Positions 16,609-27,128 of a stretch of DNA of 64,000 bases are shown piece by piece. The translations under genes and the position numbers were made by a program. The first letter of the stretch is position 1. Each line of letters starts with the position of its first letter. The DNA comes from Myxococcales bacterium (lineage in GTDB: Bacteria; Myxococcota_A; UBA796; GCA-2862545), in contig JAHQVJ010000082.1 in assembly GCA_019634415.1 (NCBI GenBank), positions 17,778-81,777 on the forward strand, in the 5' to 3' direction. Under the pieces are notes generated by a model that searched no databases, had not been told where the DNA came from, and saw only the letters and a program-made list of their open reading frames with translations.

Positions 16609-19209
16609 TTGCTGGTCGAGCATGCGAGTCGAACCACCATCACGTCCGCCCAGGGCGAGCTGGTGGGCCGCGACGAGGAGGCCAACAGCCTCTCCGAGTG
16701 GCTCACAGCCGGGGGCGCGGTCCAGCTGCACGGCCCCCGCGGCGTCGGCAAGACATCTCTCGCACGCACTACGCTGCAAGGATGGACGGCCGCCAACGGA
16801 CGGCCGCTGTGGGTGGATCTGTCGCGGGCATCCACACCCCTGCACGCGTGGCGAGCGGTGGCCCACCGCCTTCAGCTGCACTGGGTGCCCGAGGACGGTC
16901 CGCGCCGGATCGGCTCCGCCCTGCGTCGACACGCGGCCCCTCTGCTGGTGTTGGACGGCGCCGAGGTGCTCGGTGAGCACGCCACAGCCCTGTCGGAGTG
17001 GCTGGTGGCGGCCCCTGACCTGCGGCTGCTCCTGACGAGCGAGACCCCTCTCGTGGGGTGGGGAGCGAGCTTGTGGGTGGAGCCCCTGCCGACGGATCAC
17101 ATGGTGGCGCTGATCAGCGCCCTCGCGAAGTCCCGCGGGCTCGAGCTCCCGGAGGATCCCGGCCTTCATCGCCTCTGCCACGCGCTGCAAGGCCTACCCG
17201 AAGCCGCCGTGCTCGCCGCCGGAGCACTGCACGACAGCACCCCCGCGGCACTGGCCACCGAGCTCGAGGCCCGAGACGACTCCCACACGGAAGACGCCGT
17301 CGGCGTGCTCCGGGAAGGCACCCTCGACCGGGTGCTGGAGGTGACCCACGCCGCGCTGCCCGAGCCCCTGCAGCACGCCCTCGCCCAGTGCACCGCCTTC
17401 GCCAGCCCGTTGTCGCTCGACGCAGCCCACGCCGTGGTGGAGCCAGGGGAGGGCCAGACAGTGGCCGAGCTGCTCGAGGGCCTGCAGCAGCGGGGCTGGC
17501 TGCAGCCCATCCACGACGGGCGACTGTCTCCGTCCACCTCCGCGCGAGCGTTCCTGGCTCGCACCGTGACCGACACGCCAGCGGCCGCCCTACGGCACGT
17601 GGCCTGGTGTGCCGGCCACGGAGGAGAGGCCCTGCGGCAGGATCTGCGCACATCCCGCCGCACCTCGGTACTCGACACCCTAGAGCCCCTCGATGCCGAC
17701 CTGGTGACCGCCATGACGCGAGGCGCTCGGCTCGGCGCGTCCGAGGGGGCCGTGGCGTCCCTCGAGGCGTGGGCTGCCCTCTGTCGACGTCGGTCCGCGA
17801 CCCCCGAGGCGATGCAGGCGATGCAGGCGATGCTCGACCGGTCGTTGCCCTCGGAGCTGAAGGTGCGGGCGCAGCTCGCAGCCGCAGAGGCACTCCAGGC
17901 CACCGGCGACGAGGCCTCGGCATGGAGTGCTGTGGACGCAGGGCTCGCACAGGTGGAGCCCACCATGGCCTCGGACCTCGCAGCCGATCTTCGACTGGCG
18001 CGCGCCCGGCTGCAGCTTCCCCACGATCCCGCCGCGGCCACCGCCGATCTGGACGAGGCGCTGGCGCGGTTCACCGAGCTGCAGTCGGTTCCGGGACAGC
18101 GACTGGTGCACGAGCAACGCGCCCGGGCGAAAACCGCAGGTGGAGACCTGCCGGGAGCGTGCGACGATCTGCGCACCCTGCTCGACGAGCGCGGCGACGA
18201 TCCCGCCTGGCGCTCCGAGCGCACCATGCTCCTCGGCGACACGCTGGCACGACTGGGGCAGCTCGAGGGCGCCAGCCTGCGCTACGCGGAGGCCAGCCGC
18301 CTGGCACAGCAGCGACTGCCCACCACCGCCGCGATGGCCATGGGCAAGCTGGCGCGGGTGCAGGTGGCCCAGGGTCGGTTTGCCGAGGCCCTGGCGCTAC
18401 TGGATGCCAGCGCCCAGCTCCACGATCGTCACTCCCCACGCGCCCTGGCCATCCTCGACCGCGTGGCGGGCGTCGAGGCCCTGCGGCACCTGGGGCGGAT
18501 CGACGCCGCCTGGGCCACCCTGGAGCACGCTGCTGCCGACGTGAGCGGCCCCCGACGAGGCTGGCTGCTCGCGGTGGTGGCCGCCACCCGAGGGGCACTG
18601 CTGGCGGACCGGGGAGCGATCCAGGACGCCGTCGGGGCCCTGCGCGAGGCGGCCACTCGCTTCGAGGACCAAGGCGATCGGGCGGCGGCCGGAAACGTGC
18701 TGCAGCGGCTGGGAGGCGTGCTTCCGTGGGCGGGCCAGGCCGACCAGGCGCGCCCCACCCTGGAGCGCGCCACGGAGGCCGCGCCACCGGTGCAGGCGGC
18801 CCTGGCGGCCGCGGAGCTGGCGGCCCTGCTCCTGGGCTCGGGCCCCCACGAGCCATCCGTCGACGCCCTGGAGGCCGCGCTGGATCGGCTGGGCGACACC
18901 CCGCACGAGCAGGCCGCGGTGGTGATGGCCTGGGCCGCGGAGGCCCGGGCACGCGGCGGAGAGGATCCGGAGCCGGCCCTCCGAGCGGCCCTCCGACGAG
19001 CCGCGCCCTGGCCCCGTGCCCGCGGGCGGGTGCACACAGTGGCCGCGCGCGTGCACGGGCGCCGCGGCGATCTCGGTGCAGCCATGGAGCACCTGATGGC
19101 TGCCGCAGCGGAGTGGGCCCAGCTGCAGCTGTCGTCGCGCAGCCCTCCCCGCCTGGAGCTGGCCGCCGTGCGCGCCGACGTGGCAACACGCTTCGGCCCG
19201 AGATCCTGA
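16609..19209 (+). CDS. STAND-type P-loop ATPase with TPR-like repeats
   Basis: This 866-residue protein opens with a nucleotide-binding module: Walker A HGPRGVGKTSLARTT near residue 43, Walker B PLLVLDGAEVL near 106, then LRLLLTSETPLVG and a winged-helix-like part. From about residue 380 to the end it is a long alpha-helical solenoid rich in Ala/Leu/Glu with TPR-like periodicity (GRFAEALALLDASAQLHD, GNVLQRLGGVLPWAGQADQA). This is the layout of signal-transduction ATPases with a superstructure-forming C-terminus. No DNA-binding or effector domain is fused. The start is a TTG; a -10 TAGCAT lies at 16580-16585. Role unknown; it may be a scaffold or regulator. Confidence 0.8.
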   Translation: MLVEHASRTTITSAQGELVGRDEEANSLSEWLTAGGAVQLHGPRGVGKTSLARTTLQGWTAANGRPLWVDLSRASTPLHAWRAVAHRLQLHWVPEDGPRRIGSALRRHAAPLLVLDGAEVLGEHATALSEWLVAAPDLRLLLTSETPLVGWGASLWVEPLPTDHMVALISALAKSRGLELPEDPGLHRLCHALQGLPEAAVLAAGALHDSTPAALATELEARDDSHTEDAVGVLREGTLDRVLEVTHAALPEPLQHALAQCTAFASPLSLDAAHAVVEPGEGQTVAELLEGLQQRGWLQPIHDGRLSPSTSARAFLARTVTDTPAAALRHVAWCAGHGGEALRQDLRTSRRTSVLDTLEPLDADLVTAMTRGARLGASEGAVASLEAWAALCRRRSATPEAMQAMQAMLDRSLPSELKVRAQLAAAEALQATGDEASAWSAVDAGLAQVEPTMASDLAADLRLARARLQLPHDPAAATADLDEALARFTELQSVPGQRLVHEQRARAKTAGGDLPGACDDLRTLLDERGDDPAWRSERTMLLGDTLARLGQLEGASLRYAEASRLAQQRLPTTAAMAMGKLARVQVAQGRFAEALALLDASAQLHDRHSPRALAILDRVAGVEALRHLGRIDAAWATLEHAAADVSGPRRGWLLAVVAATRGALLADRGAIQDAVGALREAATRFEDQGDRAAAGNVLQRLGGVLPWAGQADQARPTLERATEAAPPVQAALAAAELAALLLGSGPHEPSVDALEAALDRLGDTPHEQAAVVMAWAAEARARGGEDPEPALRAALRRAAPWPRARGRVHTVAARVHGRRGDLGAAMEHLMAAAAEWAQLQLSSRSPPRLELAAVRADVATRFGPRS

Positions 19210-19212
19210 AGG

Positions 19213-19653
19213 CTAATCGGGGGGCTCCTCGAGCAGGACCGGCACCCGGGAGCTGCCCGTCACGATGTCGGCGATGGTGGTCTTGTCGAGCTCCGCCAGC
19301 ATCGCCGCCTTCGCGCGCAGCATCACCTGGGTGAGCTCGCAGCCCCCCACGAGCAGGCAGCTGCTCGCCCCCGGCCGGAAGCACTCCACGAAGTTCAGAT
19401 GGGGCTCCAGCGCCCGAACCACCTCGCCCACGGAGATGTCGGCCGCCAGACGAGCCAGCTGGACGCCCCCGGAGCGTCCCTTGAACGTCTCCACGAAGCC
19501 GGATGCCTGCAGGCTCTGCACGACCTTCTGCACGTAGGAGTAGGACAGACCATGCCTCTGAGCCAGGGACTGGGCCGACATGCGGCGCGGTGCCGTCGCC
19601 CCCAGCAAGATCAGGAGTCGGAGCCCGATGTCGGTGTGTTCGGTCAGCTGCAC
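19213..19653 (-). CDS. nsrR: Rrf2-family repressor, NsrR-like
   Basis: This 146-residue Rrf2 protein has a winged helix (AQRHGLSYSYVQKVVQSLQ and the wing GFVETFKGRSGGVQLAR) and three cysteines in ECFRPGASSCLLVGGCEL. The C-x8-C-x5-C-like spacing and position match the iron-sulfur ligands of NsrR, the nitric-oxide sensor (first spacing somewhat longer than in E. coli). It diverges from the nitrite reductase operon and shares the dyad at 19716-19740 with it, so NO-relieved repression of nirK is expected. The start is a GTG. Its 3' end meets the STAND ATPase gene tail to tail with a 3-nt gap. Family sure, NO sensing inferred. Confidence 0.87.
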   Translation of the reverse strand: MQLTEHTDIGLRLLILLGATAPRRMSAQSLAQRHGLSYSYVQKVVQSLQASGFVETFKGRSGGVQLARLAADISVGEVVRALEPHLNFVECFRPGASSCLLVGGCELTQVMLRAKAAMLAELDKTTIADIVTGSSRVPVLLEEPPD

Positions 19654-19699
19654 GGATCCCCCGCAGACGCTCTAGCGACCACTGGAGGGCACCGCCTAC

Positions 19700-19729
19700 T
19701 TGCGCGCCACCTCTTTATTTGGATATGAT
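19700..19729 (+). promoter_or_regulatory. Promoter of the nitrite-reduction operon
   Basis: A -35-like TTGCGC (19700-19705) and a -10 TATGAT (19724-19729) are separated by 18 nt. Transcription would start near 19736, about 30 nt before the nirK ATG, which has an AGGAGA ribosome site. The region is markedly AT-rich against its surroundings. Confidence 0.6.
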
Positions 19730-19740
19730 TAGTCCAAATA
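19716..19740. promoter_or_regulatory. Rrf2/NsrR-type operator dyad
   Basis: An 8-bp inverted repeat, TATTTGGA and TCCAAATA, is separated by 9 nt, centred at 19728 between the divergent nsrR-like and nirK genes. The spacer holds the nirK -10 hexamer, so a bound dimer would block RNA polymerase directly. AT-rich dyads of this size are typical for Rrf2 proteins. Binding is inferred from position. Confidence 0.72.
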
Positions 19741-19765
19741 TAGTGCGCGCGACAGGAGAAAAGAG

Positions 19766-21199
19766 ATGACGAGCGACTTCGGTCCTCTGGTGCTCATGGC
19801 CGTGATCTCGGCCGGTTGCGGGTCGTCCAGCGCCGAGGGGGTCGGCGACACCCCGGTCCGCGGCGTGGACCTCCCCACCCCCACCGGCGACCCCATCCAT
19901 GCCGTCCTCACCCATGCCCCCGAGGTGCCACCGCCCATCGGAGATCGCCAGTCGAAGAACGTCATCGTCGAGCTGGAGGTGATCGAGAAGGTGATGCCCA
20001 TCGCCGACGGCACCGACTATCTATTTTGGACTTTCGGAGGCGAAGTTCCAGGCAAGATGATCCGGATTCGGCAGGGCGACTCCGTGGAGTTCCACCTCCA
20101 GAACCACCCGGACAACCGACTCCCGCACAACATCGACCTGCACGCCGTGACCGGGCCAGGCGGGGGCGCCGCGAGCACCAGTACCGCTCCGGGCCACGAG
20201 TCCGTCTTCACCTTCCGAGCCCTGAATCCCGGCGTGTACATCTACCACTGCGCCACGGCTCCGGTGGGTATGCACATCGCCAACGGCATGTACGGCCTCA
20301 TCGTGGTGGAGCCGCCTGGCGGGCTGCCTCCTGTGGACCGCGAGTACTACGTGATGCAAGGCGACTTCTACACCGCCGAGCCCTACGGGGCAGCGGGCCT
20401 GCAGACCTTCGACATGCAGAGCGCCATCGACGAGGACCCCACCTACGTCGTGTTCAATGGCAGCGTCGGGTCCCTCGTGGGAGACAGTGCCCTCACGGCA
20501 CAGGTCGGGGAGACCGTTCGACTGTTCGTGGGCAACGGCGGCCCCAACAAGATCTCGAGCTTCCACGTGATCGGCGAGATCTTCGACTGGGTCTACCCGG
20601 AGGGGAGTTCCACACCCCAGCCCAACGTGCAGACCACGCTGATCCCTGCGGGTGGCGCCTCCATGGTGGAGTTCGCGGTGGAGACGCCGGGCACCATGAT
20701 CCTGGTGGACCACGCCATCTTCCGGACGTTCCACAAGGGCTCGTTGGGCATGCTGAACGTGGCCGGAGCGGAGGTGCCCAGCGTCTACTCGGGCAAGCAG
20801 GACGATCGGCTGTACAAGGGCGGACCCAGGGAGGGCGGAGCGGCGTCGGGTGAGGTGCTGACCAAGGAGCAGCAGATCGAGGCGGGGCACCAGGTCTACG
20901 CAGGTGTGTGCGTGGCCTGCCACCAAGCCGACGGCCAGGGGCTCGACGGCGCCTTTCCCCCCCTTGCGGAGGCCGACTACCTGATGGCCGACGTCGCGCG
21001 ATCCATCCGCATCGTACTCGAGGGTTTGCAAGGCGAGATCACGGTCAACGGCAAGACCTACGACGGCGTGATGCCCTCCCAGGGCAACCTCTCGGACGAC
21101 GAGATTGCCAACGTGCTGACCTATGTGCGCAACAGCTGGGGAAATCGGGGCAACGCCGTGGCGCCGGCGGACGTAGCCGCTGCACGCAGTGGGCACTGA
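19766..21199 (+). CDS. nirK: Copper nitrite reductase fused to cytochrome c
   Basis: This 477-residue exported enzyme reduces nitrite to nitric oxide. A lipoprotein-like signal (AVISAGCGS) is followed by two cupredoxin domains. Copper ligands are intact: PHNIDLHAV (type 1 His, catalytic Asp, type 2 His), [11 protein letters not shown] (type 2 His, type 1 Cys, His; Met in IANGM) and the second-domain His in [11 protein letters not shown]. The catalytic His lies in [10 protein letters not shown]-terminal class I cytochrome c domain ([11 protein letters not shown], axial Met in GVMPSQG) is fused from about residue 375, as in three-domain NirK proteins where it delivers electrons. It is first in an operon with nirV-like and sco-like genes and is controlled by the Rrf2 dyad. 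Confidence 0.95.
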   Translation: MTSDFGPLVLMAVISAGCGSSSAEGVGDTPVRGVDLPTPTGDPIHAVLTHAPEVPPPIGDRQSKNVIVELEVIEKVMPIADGTDYLFWTFGGEVPGKMIRIRQGDSVEFHLQNHPDNRLPHNIDLHAVTGPGGGAASTSTAPGHESVFTFRALNPGVYIYHCATAPVGMHIANGMYGLIVVEPPGGLPPVDREYYVMQGDFYTAEPYGAAGLQTFDMQSAIDEDPTYVVFNGSVGSLVGDSALTAQVGETVRLFVGNGGPNKISSFHVIGEIFDWVYPEGSSTPQPNVQTTLIPAGGASMVEFAVETPGTMILVDHAIFRTFHKGSLGMLNVAGAEVPSVYSGKQDDRLYKGGPREGGAASGEVLTKEQQIEAGHQVYAGVCVACHQADGQGLDGAFPPLAEADYLMADVARSIRIVLEGLQGEITVNGKTYDGVMPSQGNLSDDEIANVLTYVRNSWGNRGNAVAPADVAAARSGH

Positions 21200-21200
21200 C

Positions 21201-21941
21201 ATGGTCGTCATCGCACTCACGGTGGGGAGCTGGGGCTCACAGATGCGGCCGATACCGGGGGGCTCCTACGTGCCGCTGTACGCCCCCGACACAGAGCCCT
21301 CCGCCCGCGTCGAGCCGTTCCTGATCGACGAGACCCCGGTCACGAAGCAGGCCTACCTCGGCTTCGTGCGCAGACGCCCCGAGTGGCGTCGAGATCGGGT
21401 ACGCCGCCTGTTCGCAGACGCCCGCTACCTGGCGGACTGGCAGGCCCCCCTCACGCCCGCCGGAGGGCTCGACGAGCCTGTGGTCCAGGTCAGCTGGTTC
21501 GCCGCGCGCGCCTACTGCGACGCCCACGGCAAGCGCCTGCCCACCGAGCACGAGTGGGAGATCGCGGCGAGCGCATCGGAGACGAAGCCGTCCGCACGCG
21601 ACGATCCGGAATGGACCGCCCAGATCCTCGAGTGGTACAGCGAGCCCTCCAGGGGGCTGCGGCCGGTGGGCCAGCGTCGCCCCAACGTCTTCGGCATCCA
21701 CGATCTGCACGGCTTGGTCTGGGAGTGGGTGGAGGACTTCAACGCGACGCTGTACGGCGCCGACAACCGCGAGGGAGGAGACGGCAACGAGCTCCGCTTC
21801 TGCGGCGCCGGGGCCCTGTCGGCTTCCGACGCACGCGACTACGCGAACTTCCAACGGGCGGCCTTCCGCACGTCCCTGACGGCTCGCTCCACCACGAACC
21901 AGCTCGGATTCCGATGCGCCAACGACCTGGAGGAGCAATGA
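21201..21941 (+). CDS. nirV: NirV-like SUMF1/FGE-fold protein
   Basis: This 246-residue protein belongs to the formylglycine-generating-enzyme (SUMF1) fold family: PIPGGSYVPLY, FLIDETPVTKQAYLGFV, QVSWFAARAYCDAHGKRLPTEHEWE, DLHGLVWEWVEDF and the closing TTNQLGFRCAND. I do not see the paired active-site cysteines of true FGE, which agrees with NirV, the SUMF1-like protein encoded next to nirK in denitrifiers. The N-terminus is weakly hydrophobic and may be a signal. The ATG lies one base after the nirK stop; a GTG at 21189 is possible. Its stop overlaps the next ATG. NirV is thought to assist NirK maturation, but its role is not settled. Confidence 0.85.
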   Translation: MVVIALTVGSWGSQMRPIPGGSYVPLYAPDTEPSARVEPFLIDETPVTKQAYLGFVRRRPEWRRDRVRRLFADARYLADWQAPLTPAGGLDEPVVQVSWFAARAYCDAHGKRLPTEHEWEIAASASETKPSARDDPEWTAQILEWYSEPSRGLRPVGQRRPNVFGIHDLHGLVWEWVEDFNATLYGADNREGGDGNELRFCGAGALSASDARDYANFQRAAFRTSLTARSTTNQLGFRCANDLEEQ

Positions 21942-22507
21942 TCTGGATTGTCCTGGCGGCCTGCACGGCGTCGACCGAACCGAAGCTCACTGCACTCGAC
22001 CTCGGCGTCGAATCGGACTCACTGGGTCCATCTTTGTACGATCTCGAGGTCACCCTCGAGAGCTCCACCGGATCCGCAGTGTCCTTGGCCGTCCACGAGG
22101 GACACCCCACCCTCGTCAGCATGTTCTACGCGAGCTGCCCCATGGCGTGCCCCATGCTGATCGGAGACGTCCAGGCCCTGGAGGCGGAGCTGACGAGCCA
22201 GCAGCGAGCCGATCTGCGTGTGCTGTTGATCAGCCTGGATCCCGAGCGTGACGATCCGGAGCTCCTGGCCCAGGTGATGGCCGAGCACGAACTCGACGAG
22301 ACGCGCTGGACGCTGGCCCGCCCCACTGAAGCAGACCTGCGGCCGATCGCCGCAGTCTTGGGAGTGCGGTACCGAGCGCTGGCGGACGGTGAGATGAGCC
22401 ACTCGTCCATCGTGACACTGCTGGACCGACAGGGCAGCGTCCGATTCACCCTCGAGGGGCTCCGCGCCGACGCCACTCCGCTGCTGGCGCAGCTCAGCGC
22501 GCTGTAG
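21938..22507 (+). CDS. SCO1/SenC-family copper-handling lipoprotein
   Basis: This 189-residue thioredoxin-fold protein has a lipobox (VLAACTAS), the copper-binding motif SCPMACPM (CxxxC) and the conserved histidine in [11 protein letters not shown]. These are the three copper ligands of the Sco family. Sco proteins carry copper to CuA centres or other copper enzymes at the membrane. Here it is the third gene of the nirK operon (ATGA overlap with the gene before), so delivery of copper to nitrite reductase is the natural reading. Its 3' end overlaps that of purL by 14 nt, tail to tail. Confidence 0.9.
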   Translation: MIWIVLAACTASTEPKLTALDLGVESDSLGPSLYDLEVTLESSTGSAVSLAVHEGHPTLVSMFYASCPMACPMLIGDVQALEAELTSQQRADLRVLLISLDPERDDPELLAQVMAEHELDETRWTLARPTEADLRPIAAVLGVRYRALADGEMSHSSIVTLLDRQGSVRFTLEGLRADATPLLAQLSAL

Positions 22508-25500
22508 TCCAGGCGTAGGCGTTGCGGAACATGCGCATCCACGGGCTGTCCCCCGAGGGCACCTTCCAGTCGTCGGGGCACCACGACAGATTCAGCCAGC
22601 GGAACGCCCGCTCCGGGTGCGGCATCATCACCGTGATCCGGCCGTCCGGGGTGGTGAGCGCTGCGATGCCGCCCTCGCTGCCGTTGGGATCCAGCGGATA
22701 GCGCGTGGCCACCTCGCCGTGCCCATCGCAGTACCGCGCCCCCACCAGCGCGGAGCGCTCCACGGCATCGCGAGCATCGGCGGTGTCGAACAGCGCGCGG
22801 CCCTCCCCGTGCGCCGACGGCACCGGGATCCGCGAGCCCTCCATGCCCGCAAAGAAGATCGACGGGCTCTTCTCCAGGCGCAGCGTGACCGTGCGGGCCT
22901 CGTACTGCTCCGACCGGTTCTCCACGAAGCGAGGCCATCCCTCGGCGCCGGCGATGATCTCCCGCAGACCCGACAGCATCTGACAGCCATTGCAGGCCCC
23001 CAGCGCGAAGGTGTCGGGCCGCGCGAAGAAGGTGGTGAAGGCCTCGCGCAGCCGCGCATCGGTGAGCACCGACTTCGCCCAGCCACCTCCTGCCCCGAGC
23101 ACGTCGCCGTAGCTGAAGCCACCACAGGCCGCGAGGCCGCGGAACCCGTCCAGCGCCACGCGACCGGCGAACAGGTCGGACATGTGCACGTCGACGGCGG
23201 CGAACCCAGCGCGCTCGAAGGCCGCAGCCATCTCGAGCTGGCCGTTCACTCCCTGCTCTCGAAGGATGGCCACCCGCGGAGGCGGCCCCGAGCCAGGTGC
23301 GGTCGACGCCTCGAGGTCGAAGGTGAGCAGGGGCACGATGCCGGGATCGGAGGCGTCGCTCAGGCGAGCGTGCTCCTCGTCGGCGCAGGCCGTGTCGTCG
23401 CGCAGGCGCTGGATCTGCCAGCTCACCGACGACCAGTGCTCGTGCATGCCCGCTCGGCTCGCCCGAAGCACCACCGCCTCGCCGCTGCGCACCACGAGGG
23501 TGTCGCCTTCGGTGGGCCCTCCAAGGTCGTGCACGAGCGCGCCGAGGCCCTGGGCGGCGAACAAGGCAGCCACCCGCTCCACCGCGGGCGCCGCCACCTG
23601 CAGCACCGCCCCCAGCTCCTCGGAGAACAGTGCTGGGGTGGGCGCGGAGCCGGCAGGCAGCTGCACGTCGAAGCCACAGCGCGATGCGAAGGCCATCTCG
23701 CACAGACAAGCCCACAGCCCGCCGTCGGAGCGGTCGTGGTAGGCGAGCAGCAGCCCCTCGGCGTTCGCCTGCTGGATCGCCGCCACGAAGCCCACCAGGT
23801 GCGCCGGATCGTCGAGATCGGGCGCCTCGTCGCCCAGCACACCGTGCACCTGCGCCAGCGCCGAGCCGCCCAGGCGGTTCAGGCCACCACCCAGATCCAC
23901 CAGCAGCAGGCGCGTGGGACCGCGGTCCAGGCGCAGCAGCGGCGTGAGGGTTCGGCGCACGTCGGGGCACGGGGCGAAGGCCGTCACGACGAGGGAAACG
24001 GGCGCACTCACGCGCTGCTCCCCCCACGACGTGCGCATGGACATGGAGTCCTTGCCCACGGGCACGCAGATCCCCAGCGCTGGACACAGCTCCGAGCCCA
24101 CCGTGCGCACCATGTCGTAGAGCACGGCGTCCTCGCCCGGATCCCCAGCACTCGCCATCCAGTTGGCCGACAGCACCACCTGATCGAGCCCCTCGAAGGG
24201 AGCCGCCGCCAGGTTCGTGATGGCCTCGCCGATGGTCATGCGCGCTGCTGCTGGACCGTCCAGCAGGGCCAAGGGAGTGCGCTCCCCCACCGCCATCGCC
24301 TCGCCCAGCGGACCGTCGTAGGTGGTGGTGGTGGTGGCCACGTCGGCCACTGGGACCTGCCAGGGCCCCACCATCTGATCGCGGTGCACCAGGCCCGTCA
24401 CCGAGCGATCCCCGATGGTCACGAGGAAGGTCTTGTCCCCCACCACGGGGAGCCGAAGCACCCGGGCGGCAGCGTCCGCCAGATCCACCGGCACCTGCTC
24501 CATCGGTGCGGACGGAGCCGACAGACGCTCGGTGTGGCGGTGCATCTTCGGTGGGTTCCCGAAGATCACCGACAGCGGAAGGTCCACCGCAGGCACGCCG
24601 TGCAGGGAGTCGGTGACCGTGAGGTGCTCGGCGGTCGTCGCGTGGCCCACCACGGCGTAGGGGCATCGCTCCCGGGCGCACATCGCCTCGAAGGTGGGCA
24701 GATCCGCCGGGCGCACCGCCAGCACGTAGCGCTCCTGCGACTCGTTGCACCAGATCTCGTGGGGCGCCATGCTCGGCTCGGCGCTGGGGATGGACCGCAG
24801 CTCGATGCAGGCACCCCGTCCCGCGTCGTGGACGAGCTCGGGCAGCGCGTTGGACAGCCCGCCGGCCCCCACGTCGTGCAGGCTCACGATGGGGTTGTCC
24901 GCCCCCATGGCCTGGCAGCGCTCCAGGACCTCCTGGCAGCGCCGCTGCATCTCGGCGTTGGCCCGCTGCACGCTCGCGAAGTCCAGGTCCGCGTCCTGAG
25001 CCCCCTGCCCCAGCGAGCTCGCCGCACCACCGCCGAGCCCGATGCGCATGCCCGGGCCTCCGAGCACGACGAGCGCATCGCCTTGCTCGATGGCGTTCTT
25101 GTGCACGTGGTCGCGCGCGACGTTGCCCAGCCCGCCCGCGATCATGATGGGCTTGTGGTAGCCGCGCCAGTCGGACCCGTGCTGCTGCTCGAAGGTGCGG
25201 AAGATCCCGGCGAGGTTGGGGCGACCGAACTCGTTGTTGAAGGCAGCGGCGCCGATGGGCGCCTCCACCATGATCTGCAGCGGCGAGGCGATGCGATCGG
25301 GCCGCCCAGGCCCCTGACCCTCCCAGGGCTCCGCACCCTCGGGCAGGCGCAGGTGCGACACCAGGTAGCCGCACATGCCCATTTTGGGCTTGCCTCCTCG
25401 GCCCGTAGCGCCCTCGTCGCGGATCTCGCCCCCCGCCCCCGTGGCGGCCCCCGGACCGGGGCTGATGGCGGTGGGGTGGTTGTGCGTCTCCACCTTCATG

Positions 25501-26396
25501 AGGATGTCGAGGGGCGCTGGCTCGGCGCGCCGGTACACCCCGGTCTCGGGGTGGGGCTCGAAGCGCCGGGTGGACCAGCCCGCCACCACCGCCGCGTTGT
25601 CGCGGTAGGCCGACAGCACGTCGCCCGCCACCTCCGCGCGCCCCTCGTGACGCCTCGTGCGGGCCGCGTGGGTGTTGCGAATCATGCCGAACATGGACTG
25701 CGGCTGCGTCTCGCCGTCGATGGTGACGGTGGCGTTGAAGATCTTGTGCCGGCAGTGCTCCGAGTTCGCCTGGGCGAACATCATCAGCTCGGTGTCGGTG
25801 GGGTCCCGGCCGAGCTCGGTGAAGGCGCGCACCAGGTACGCCACCTCGTCCTCCGACAGGGCCAGCCCCAGCGCGGCGTCGGCCGCCGTGAGCGCCGCCG
25901 TCCCACCCTCGAGCACCCCGATGCGCTGCAGCTGCCGCGCAGGCTCCGCAGCGAACAGCGCCTCCGCCGACTCCACGTCGAGGTGCACCGTCTCCGTCAT
26001 GCGGTCGTGGAGCACCGCGAGGACCGCGTTCGGATCGACGTCACTGGACGCACTCAGGGTGTAGAGCACGCCTCGCTCGATGCGGTGGACGGCGTCCGCC
26101 AGGCCAGCCACCGCGGCGATCTCCGTGGCCTTCGTGGACCAGGGAGACTTCGTGCCCATCCGCGGGGTGACGAAGCGCTGCACGCCCTCGCGGGGTGGCG
26201 CCGTGGGGCGAGCGCCGTAGGTGAGCAGTCGGTCCAGCACGCCCTGCTCCTGCTCGGACAAGGGCCGGGCGAGTCGCACCAGGTGCACGTGGTCGGCGTG
26301 CAGGTCGGAGAGTCCAGGCGCGACCCGGCGCGCCTGCTGGAGGCGCTCGTGACGCCGGGCTTCGGTCAGGGCGGGGCCACCGCGATGGATCAGCAT
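22494..26396 (-). CDS. purL: Phosphoribosylformylglycinamidine synthase, large single-chain form
   Basis: This 1300-residue enzyme converts FGAR, glutamine and ATP to FGAM in purine synthesis. It is the large proteobacterial form, with the synthetase (for example [47 protein letters not shown], split here as seen near residues 220 and 310) and a C-terminal glutamine amidotransferase with its nucleophile in [20 protein letters not shown] and the His of [10 protein letters not shown]. Length and order match E. coli PurL. The start is the ATG at 26396 ([14 protein letters not shown], as in family members); no strong ribosome site precedes it. No other pur gene is nearby. Confidence 0.96.
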   Translation of the reverse strand: MLIHRGGPALTEARRHERLQQARRVAPGLSDLHADHVHLVRLARPLSEQEQGVLDRLLTYGARPTAPPREGVQRFVTPRMGTKSPWSTKATEIAAVAGLADAVHRIERGVLYTLSASSDVDPNAVLAVLHDRMTETVHLDVESAEALFAAEPARQLQRIGVLEGGTAALTAADAALGLALSEDEVAYLVRAFTELGRDPTDTELMMFAQANSEHCRHKIFNATVTIDGETQPQSMFGMIRNTHAARTRRHEGRAEVAGDVLSAYRDNAAVVAGWSTRRFEPHPETGVYRRAEPAPLDILMKVETHNHPTAISPGPGAATGAGGEIRDEGATGRGGKPKMGMCGYLVSHLRLPEGAEPWEGQGPGRPDRIASPLQIMVEAPIGAAAFNNEFGRPNLAGIFRTFEQQHGSDWRGYHKPIMIAGGLGNVARDHVHKNAIEQGDALVVLGGPGMRIGLGGGAASSLGQGAQDADLDFASVQRANAEMQRRCQEVLERCQAMGADNPIVSLHDVGAGGLSNALPELVHDAGRGACIELRSIPSAEPSMAPHEIWCNESQERYVLAVRPADLPTFEAMCARERCPYAVVGHATTAEHLTVTDSLHGVPAVDLPLSVIFGNPPKMHRHTERLSAPSAPMEQVPVDLADAAARVLRLPVVGDKTFLVTIGDRSVTGLVHRDQMVGPWQVPVADVATTTTTYDGPLGEAMAVGERTPLALLDGPAAARMTIGEAITNLAAAPFEGLDQVVLSANWMASAGDPGEDAVLYDMVRTVGSELCPALGICVPVGKDSMSMRTSWGEQRVSAPVSLVVTAFAPCPDVRRTLTPLLRLDRGPTRLLLVDLGGGLNRLGGSALAQVHGVLGDEAPDLDDPAHLVGFVAAIQQANAEGLLLAYHDRSDGGLWACLCEMAFASRCGFDVQLPAGSAPTPALFSEELGAVLQVAAPAVERVAALFAAQGLGALVHDLGGPTEGDTLVVRSGEAVVLRASRAGMHEHWSSVSWQIQRLRDDTACADEEHARLSDASDPGIVPLLTFDLEASTAPGSGPPPRVAILREQGVNGQLEMAAAFERAGFAAVDVHMSDLFAGRVALDGFRGLAACGGFSYGDVLGAGGGWAKSVLTDARLREAFTTFFARPDTFALGACNGCQMLSGLREIIAGAEGWPRFVENRSEQYEARTVTLRLEKSPSIFFAGMEGSRIPVPSAHGEGRALFDTADARDAVERSALVGARYCDGHGEVATRYPLDPNGSEGGIAALTTPDGRITVMMPHPERAFRWLNLSWCPDDWKVPSGDSPWMRMFRNAYAWTTAR

Positions 26397-26489
26397 GGGA
26401 GGCGGTGAGTAACCAGCTGGCCCGGTCAGTGCCTGGTCGGTCCGAGCGCTACGTTTTCGAGAACGCGACGAACACCGGGGAGGGTGCTC

Positions 26490-27128
26490 GTGCCGTACCT
26501 GGCGATGAGCTGTCTGCAGGGTCGACCCATGGCCGCTGCCTTCGATGCGCTGTGCGCGCTTCAGCCGGACGGCATCCAGCTGACCCCGGGCAACCTGCCC
26601 ACACCGTCCTTCCACGATCACGTGCATCGCTGCGCGGTGCCCACGCGCACCCACCACGGCTTCGCCTTCGATGCCCGGCGCCAGCCCGTCTGGATCGACG
26701 GACGCTGCGTGGTGAGCGCCGACTCCGTGCACCCCACACCGGGCATGCAGCTACCGGTGGGGCCCGCCCTGGAGACCATGTACCCAGGCCACCCCCTCGG
26801 CGACGACGACGCGCTGCAGCACGCGATGGCCGATGGCCTGCGGCTCGCGGTGGATGTGTCGCACGCCTTCATCGGGATGAGCCAGGGGGTGCTCACGGAC
26901 CGCGTGTGGCGCCGCTTGATGGACTACGACCGCATCGTCGAGGTGCACGTGTCCGCCAACGACGGCCGCCACGACACCCACCGCCCCATCGAGCCCGACA
27001 CCTTCGGGCTCGACTGGGCCCGGGAGCGCGAGCAAGCGGGCGTGCCCGTGGTGCTCGAGAGCTACTTCCACAAGCTGGATCGCGGCGAGCGGCAGCGCCA
27101 GCTGGACATCTGCAGAGGGAGCCTATGA
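26490..27128 (+). CDS. Unknown protein, possible TIM-barrel fragment fold
   Basis: This 212-residue protein has no signal peptide. Segments such as [37 protein letters not shown] and [13 protein letters not shown] resemble the metal-binding strands of xylose-isomerase-like TIM barrels (His/Asp/Glu at strand ends), but the protein is short for a full barrel. I cannot assign a family. The GTG at 26490 is preferred because GGGGAGG lies 6 nt upstream; a GTG at 26484 would overlap that site. Its stop overlaps the ATG of the next gene, so the pair is coupled and probably acts together. Confidence 0.62.
   Translation: MPYLAMSCLQGRPMAAAFDALCALQPDGIQLTPGNLPTPSFHDHVHRCAVPTRTHHGFAFDARRQPVWIDGRCVVSADSVHPTPGMQLPVGPALETMYPGHPLGDDDALQHAMADGLRLAVDVSHAFIGMSQGVLTDRVWRRLMDYDRIVEVHVSANDGRHDTHRPIEPDTFGLDWAREREQAGVPVVLESYFHKLDRGERQRQLDICRGSL

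Noticed and set aside
16609..19209. STAND ATPase as a complete antiphage Avs-type system
   Set aside because: No effector domain (nuclease, protease, TIR) is fused or adjacent; only the ATPase and TPR-like parts are visible.
22617..26408. Very long open frame on the plus strand opposite purL
   Set aside because: It is the complement of a sure purL gene, with Arg/His-rich composition and no family motif; high GC keeps antisense frames open. A similar frame opposite acnA (58325-61147) was rejected for the same reason.
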